From Geoglobus sp. (GTDB lineage Archaea; Halobacteriota; Archaeoglobi; Archaeoglobales; Archaeoglobaceae): DNA of 10,394 bases. The notes beneath the pieces are model-generated. The model worked only from the letters and a program-made list of their open reading frames with translations. It did no database searches and was not told where the DNA came from. Positions 7,696-10,394 of this stretch are shown piece after piece. The translations under genes were made by a program, and so were the position numbers. Position 1 is the stretch's first letter. The number at the start of each line of letters is the position of its first letter. The stretch spans positions 1 to 10,394 of the forward strand of contig WAJY01000212.1 in NCBI GenBank assembly GCA_015523645.1, in the 5' to 3' direction.

Positions 7696-7712
7696 TTATT
7701 TGGTTTGGATAG
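7569..7712 (+). pseudogene. Possible fragment of a small CxxC-containing reading frame
   Basis: A plus-strand frame is open for 47 codons between stops and has a protein-like composition, including AEFFAESIPKKVVSEILEGG followed by CHLC and CEPELVIWF. There is no ATG, GTG or TTG in a usable place and no ribosome site. Upstream, the neighbouring frames carry many stops. It may be the tail of a gene broken by insertion of the adjacent IS110 element, whose 3' end it overlaps, or simply a chance frame. I do not recognise a family. Confidence 0.25.
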
Positions 7713-8710
7713 ATAAGCTTACCTTGGATTGCACACTTTCTCTTTCTTTAGAATAAAGTATATGCAAAAATATTTTTCTTGCAATTACTTCGATTGTTAC
7801 ATTTGCCTTTTCTATTTTCAGATTAAAGTTGTGAAGCTTTGTTCTCTTATTGCTGAATTTAGCGCGTTGAACGATCATTTATCTGAGCAGTTTAGAACTC
7901 TGCTTAACTATGTGGACTCTAAATCTGCTTATCTCCTGACTGTATGATAAGAACATAAGCCAGCATAGCTGACGAGGTTTTCTTGGTTGGCAGGGAGATT
8001 GATGTTTCCTGATTCTGTTTTGACTAATAAGGTTGAGTAATAGTTTATTCATGGCATGACCATTAGAAGGATTGCATCATTGTCTTTTCTTGCTTTCTCT
8101 TTAATAACTTTATCGATTCGCTTAACTTCTATATTAATATTAATTCCTGATTAATTCCTGTTCTATTATTGATAGATTTGATATTCTAAAAGATTTTATC
8201 AAGTCTTGGCATCGATGGTTCTTTTAAGAGGTCTCTTCCACTCTTTGTGAATGGGTTGAGATTGCTAATTCCATTTCTTATCAATATGGTATGTATCCCT
8301 GTTCTTTATTCTGTATTTCTATCCTCTAATAATGCTTTTCTAGCCTGTGATATCTCTTAATTCCCTCACTTTCTTTGGAATTATGTGGCTTTCAGCTATA
8401 AGTTTTGTTCTGAGTATATGAGTAAGCATATTGGTATCCAAAGAATCGTTCTTTCTCCTTGGTTCCTTATTAGCCTTGATTTAGATGGTTGGGTTAGCTC
8501 TACATCTATACCTCTATCTATCCAAGATGTCGTAAGCAAATCTATATCTTCCTGTTGATTCTATGACACCTCTAAGCCACGATATTTAGCTGCAAATTAC
8601 TCGAACTTCTCATTTAGAACTTTTCTTTCTTCTGCTACCTCTCTCATCTCTTTTAAAACATCCATGTAGAGGTACTTACTATGCAAATCTATTCTTATAT
8701 GGTAAGGAGC
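7696..8710 (-). pseudogene. Decayed IS110-family (DEDD) transposase
   Basis: No long frame survives, but joining minus-strand frames across stops and shifts recovers most of an IS110-type transposase in order. The pieces are IRIDLHSKYLYMDV (first catalytic Asp, about 8698), IESTGRYRFAYDILD (catalytic Glu, about 8560), RGIDVELTQPSKSRLI, KNDSLDTNMLTHILRT with AESHIIPKKVRELRDITG (about 8455-8345), TILIRNGISNLNPFTKSGRD, then the second domain INYYSTLLVKTESGN with NLVSYAGL (about 8050-7960). The C-terminus reads SRFRVHIVKQSSKLLR, KRTKLHNFNLKIEK and IEVIARKIFLHILYSKER. The total span of about 1.0 kb is close to a full-length gene (about 340 codons), so decay is by point changes and small indels, not by a large deletion. 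Several stops and at least four frameshifts make it non-functional. IS110 element ends carry no obvious inverted repeats, so the element limits cannot be set from this sequence. Confidence 0.85.
8139..8160. repeat. 11-bp tandem duplication inside the IS110 remnant
   Basis: ATTAATTCCTG occurs twice in direct succession (8139-8149 and 8150-8160). Because 11 is not a multiple of 3, the duplication shifts the reading frame of the transposase ghost in the linker between its two domains. It is probably a slippage event during decay. Confidence 0.7.
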
Positions 8711-8857
8711 CTTTATTCACTTATTCGTTCTTCCATCACACTACCAATCATCTGTATGCCTTTTAAGCCAAAATACCTCGCTTTAAGAGCATGACATCTG
8801 CTAATTACAACTTTTTGCTTGGTTCAGATTAAAAGGGTTCGCATGTTATCAAAATAA
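8711..8857. other. Non-coding spacer between two transposase ghosts
   Basis: About 150 bp separate the N-terminal end of the IS110 remnant from the C-terminal end of the IS6-like remnant. No frame reads as protein. In IS110 elements a non-coding end adjoining the transposase start encodes the guide (bridge) RNA, so part of this stretch may be that region in decayed form. No stem-loop could be confirmed by eye. Confidence 0.3.
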
Positions 8858-9356
8858 TCACCTCCAGTAATTATATAAAGCCATATACCTCTCCCAACTA
8901 ACTCTGAACAGAATCAAAGAACTGTTAAAAGGAAATTTGATCCAGAGATTTTGCCCCTTCCTTAAATGTTGAGAAGAGACTTTCAACAGCATCTCTGCTT
9001 CCAAAGATCTCATGTCTCAACTCTTTATGGAGCCCATTCATACCAGAATCCCCCATAAACAACGACTTCAGAATTTTTTGACAACATCTAACGTATTTCT
9101 CTTAGAAAGACGCAAGCATGAAAGCTTGACCTTTCTTCAAAGCATACAGGTAAGCATCTCCTTGTTTTTACATTTATTAGTAACAAAACAAAGATCTGTT
9201 TATTTTCCAGCTTTATTTTGCTTTCATTTATCGCTATCAACCTTTTTTCTTCTTTAGAGAAAAAATTTGACTCGTTTTTCTCAAAGAAAGACCAAAAAAT
9301 GTAATAATGCAGGAACTTACTAAGTATTTCGCATAGCGATAATAGAATTCGCTAAT
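8858..9356 (-). pseudogene. Decayed IS6/IS240-like DDE transposase
   Basis: Minus-strand frames joined across stops give a recognisable archaeal IS6/IS240-like transposase. The N-terminal part reads FYYRYAKYLVSSC then FGLSLRKTSQIFS (about 9350-9260). An apparent loss of about 30-40 residues of the helix-turn-helix to catalytic linker follows. The core reads EKRLIAINESKIKLENKQIF, INVKTRRCLPV, VVVYGGFWYEWAP (about 9249-9015), then HEIFGSRDAVESLFSTFKE (about 9014-8960). After a frameshift the tail reads FPFNSSLILFRV and MALYNYWR, ending at TGA 8858. In the family the first two catalytic Asp lie in I-D-E-T and V-D-G-G. Here they are Asn (9226-9228) and Tyr (9055-9057), while the Glu of AVES is kept. 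Multiple stops confirm a dead gene. Family naming is from memory of conserved motifs; placement in a closely related archaeal IS group is possible. Confidence 0.8.
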
Positions 9357-9446
9357 TAAAATACAAAGTTTATCTCAGCAATGTGCTTTCAATGTCGTTT
9401 GGTGTGACCGATTGGAGTGGTTGGGTAAGAGTGCTTTCCATTCTAC

Positions 9447-9462
9447 CAAAATCCTTAAATAA
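9447..9462 (+). promoter_or_regulatory. 5S rRNA promoter (TATA box with upstream BRE-like bases)
   Basis: CTTAAATAA at 9454-9462, preceded by the A-rich CAAAATC, is centred about 27 bp upstream of the first base of the mature 5S rRNA. This is the archaeal spacing for initiation at or very near the RNA 5' end. It indicates that the gene is transcribed alone. Confidence 0.75.
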
Positions 9463-9483
9463 CCGCAATCCATACCATTAAAT

Positions 9484-9607
9484 TGCCGACGGTCATAGGG
9501 ACGGGGGAAACACCCGGACCCATTCCGAACCCGGAAGTTAAGCCCTGTCCCGTTCCGCGTTGTACTGCCTTCCGAGAGGGGGCGGGAAGCGCGGAAACTG
9601 TCGGCAT
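9484..9607 (+). rRNA. rrf: 5S ribosomal RNA
   Basis: About 123 nt with the terminal helix formed by TGCCGAC (9484-9490) and GTCGGCA (9600-9606). The interior contains the universally conserved 5S segments: the CCCATTCCGAACCCGGAAG region (loop B to helix III) and GTTAAGCCC, followed by a GC-rich second arm. GC content is far above the surrounding AT-rich DNA, as expected for a structural RNA of a thermophile. It is unlinked from any 16S/23S genes in the window and has its own promoter. The ends are set by the terminal helix and may vary by a base or two. Confidence 0.95.
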
Positions 9608-9620
9608 CCCTCCATTATAC

Positions 9621-9632
9621 ATAAATTTTTAT
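9621..9632 (+). terminator. T-run terminator after the 5S gene
   Basis: ATAAATTTTTAT begins 14 bp after the 5S terminal helix. A run of five T without a preceding stem is the usual archaeal termination signal. It lies in the 38-bp gap between the convergent 5S gene and sensor gene. Confidence 0.45.
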
Positions 9633-9644
9633 CAACAATGGGTA

Positions 9645-10394
9645 TTATTCTCTCAGTTTTCTTTCAAGCTTTTCAGATTCGATCCATCCTTTCTCGATTT
9701 CTGCAACAGTATCAAGAATGCTCTGTATTTCCCTTTCTACTTCTCCTTCAATTTCCTTACATTTCAGTTCTGTCAGCCCCTTTATAACGGTTAAAGGATT
9801 CTTGATTCTATCCACAAGAACCATCATGTTATTTATGTTCTCCTTCAGCTGTTCCAAAACAACATTTCTTTCTTTTTCAAGCTCAAAATCATGAATAGCA
9901 TAGGCAAGATCTCCAGCAAGAGTCTCAAGTATCCTCCTTTCCTGTCCTGAGAGCTCATCTTTATTCATAATGAAAATCAATCCCTTTAATTCCAAATTGT
10001 ACAGTATTGGAAAAGCGTAACCATGATACTCTCTTGCCATTTCCCCATGAACACACGTCTCAGGATGGAATCCCTTTGGAATGAAAATCGGAGATTTTCT
10101 TGAAATTGCCATTTTAACGCATTCATATTTCAGTATCTCATTTGCATCCACCTTATCTCCATTTGAAAATGCAAATACCTCATCATTAAGGAACAGGAGA
10201 ACTGCATTAGTTGCATATTCTGAGAGCACCTCCGAAGTTTTCATAGCAAGTTTTTCTGGGCTTCTTTCAACTATTATTGCCTCATTTATCCTTATTATTT
10301 TTTCAAGGAGTCTATTTACCTTGACTATCTCTGATTTTCTTCTGCTTAATTCTCCTTTAAGATACAGTTCTCTGTAACCCAGTAAAAGTACAAG
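9645..10394 (-). CDS. GAF-domain sensor with histidine-kinase-like dimerisation helix, 5' end outside the window
   Basis: The minus frame is open to the window edge (249 residues visible). The ATG at 10244 is probably internal, since the frame continues upstream with coiled-coil-like protein. In order: a short hydrophobic LVLLLGY that may be the end of a membrane helix, a charged coiled coil, a GAF-like alpha/beta domain (from about KTSEVLSEYATNAVLLFLND to ETLAGDLAYAIHDFELEKE), then a helix resembling the DHp region of histidine kinases, VDRIKNPLTVIKG. In that motif the usual His-Asp-x-x-Asn-Pro is Asp-Arg-Ile-Lys-Asn-Pro, so the phospho-accepting His is absent. The protein stops about 45 residues later without an HATPase domain. 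It looks like a ligand-sensing protein that dimerises or partners with another kinase. It converges on the 5S gene. The ligand and partner are unknown. Confidence 0.75.
   Translation of the reverse strand, partial: LVLLLGYRELYLKGELSRRKSEIVKVNRLLEKIIRINEAIIVERSPEKLAMKTSEVLSEYATNAVLLFLNDEVFAFSNGDKVDANEILKYECVKMAISRKSPIFIPKGFHPETCVHGEMAREYHGYAFPILYNLELKGLIFIMNKDELSGQERRILETLAGDLAYAIHDFELEKERNVVLEQLKENINNMMVLVDRIKNPLTVIKGLTELKCKEIEGEVEREIQSILDTVAEIEKGWIESEKLERKLRE

Noticed and set aside
7729..7947. Plus-strand 72-codon frame
   Set aside because: It is the antisense of the IS110 transposase C-terminus, which reads as recognisable family sequence on the minus strand.
9012..9257. Plus-strand 81-codon frame
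   Set aside because: It is the antisense of the IS6-like transposase ghost; the minus strand carries the conserved motifs.
9334..9354. Short inverted repeat TAGCGA / TCGCTA
   Set aside because: Six-base arms within the N-terminal part of the transposase ghost. Too short to separate from chance, and not at an element end that I can define.
7040..9450. CRISPR array, integron or phage attachment site in the gene-poor region
   Set aside because: No regularly spaced repeats, no tRNA and no integrase-like frames were seen. The region is explained mostly by two transposase ghosts.
9483..9794. Plus-strand frames running across the 5S gene
   Set aside because: They translate the structured 5S rRNA and the antisense of the sensor gene. 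The 5S identity is clear.

Overview
The window looks archaeal. Promoters have TATA-box/BRE architecture, the 5S rRNA gene is solitary with a TATA box about 27 bp upstream, and the proteins have a thermophile-like Lys/Glu/Ile-rich composition. A Tat-exported formate-dehydrogenase-type molybdoenzyme with an NrfD-type quinone anchor, together with the sensor style and moderate GC content, suggests an Archaeoglobales-like euryarchaeon (Archaeoglobus/Ferroglobus/Geoglobus type). That placement is an inference.

Layout. (1) Positions 1-844, plus strand: the 3' end of a small zinc-ribbon-type reading frame, probably cut by the window edge, overlapping a TorD-family molybdoenzyme chaperone gene. (2) Positions 836-5229, minus strand: a compact three-gene operon read right to left. 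It encodes a Tat-signal molybdopterin catalytic subunit (formate dehydrogenase FdnG-like, Cys at the active site), a 16-Cys four-cluster ferredoxin subunit and an eight-helix NrfD/PsrC-like membrane subunit. A clear TATA box and strong Shine-Dalgarno set its start, and a candidate operator or hairpin dyad lies in the leader. The chaperone gene converges on the operon and overlaps its last codons. (3) Positions 5327-7036, minus strand: a divergent adenine deaminase (COG1001-type amidohydrolase). (4) Positions 7040-9450: 2.4 kb with no intact gene. It is AT-rich and holds two badly decayed transposase genes, both on the minus strand: a nearly full-length IS110-family (DEDD) ghost at about 7696-8710 and an IS6/IS240-like DDE ghost at about 8858-9356. 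Both are recognisable only by joining frames across stops and frameshifts. (5) Positions 9454-9607: a solitary 5S rRNA gene with its promoter. (6) Positions 9645-10394, minus strand: the 3' part of a GAF-domain sensor ending in a histidine-kinase-like dimerisation helix that lacks the phospho-accepting His and any ATPase domain.

How the genes work together: the catalytic, ferredoxin and NrfD subunits form one exported, membrane-anchored complex that would pass electrons from formate (or a related small substrate) through four Fe-S clusters to the quinone pool. The TorD-like chaperone is the likely maturation factor for its catalytic subunit. The deaminase, the 5S gene and the sensor are functionally separate. 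I found no CRISPR array, tRNA, intact mobile element or clearly new multi-gene system. The points most worth a second look are the dyad in the molybdoenzyme leader, the altered motifs in the deaminase, the His-less sensor and the two transposase ghosts.
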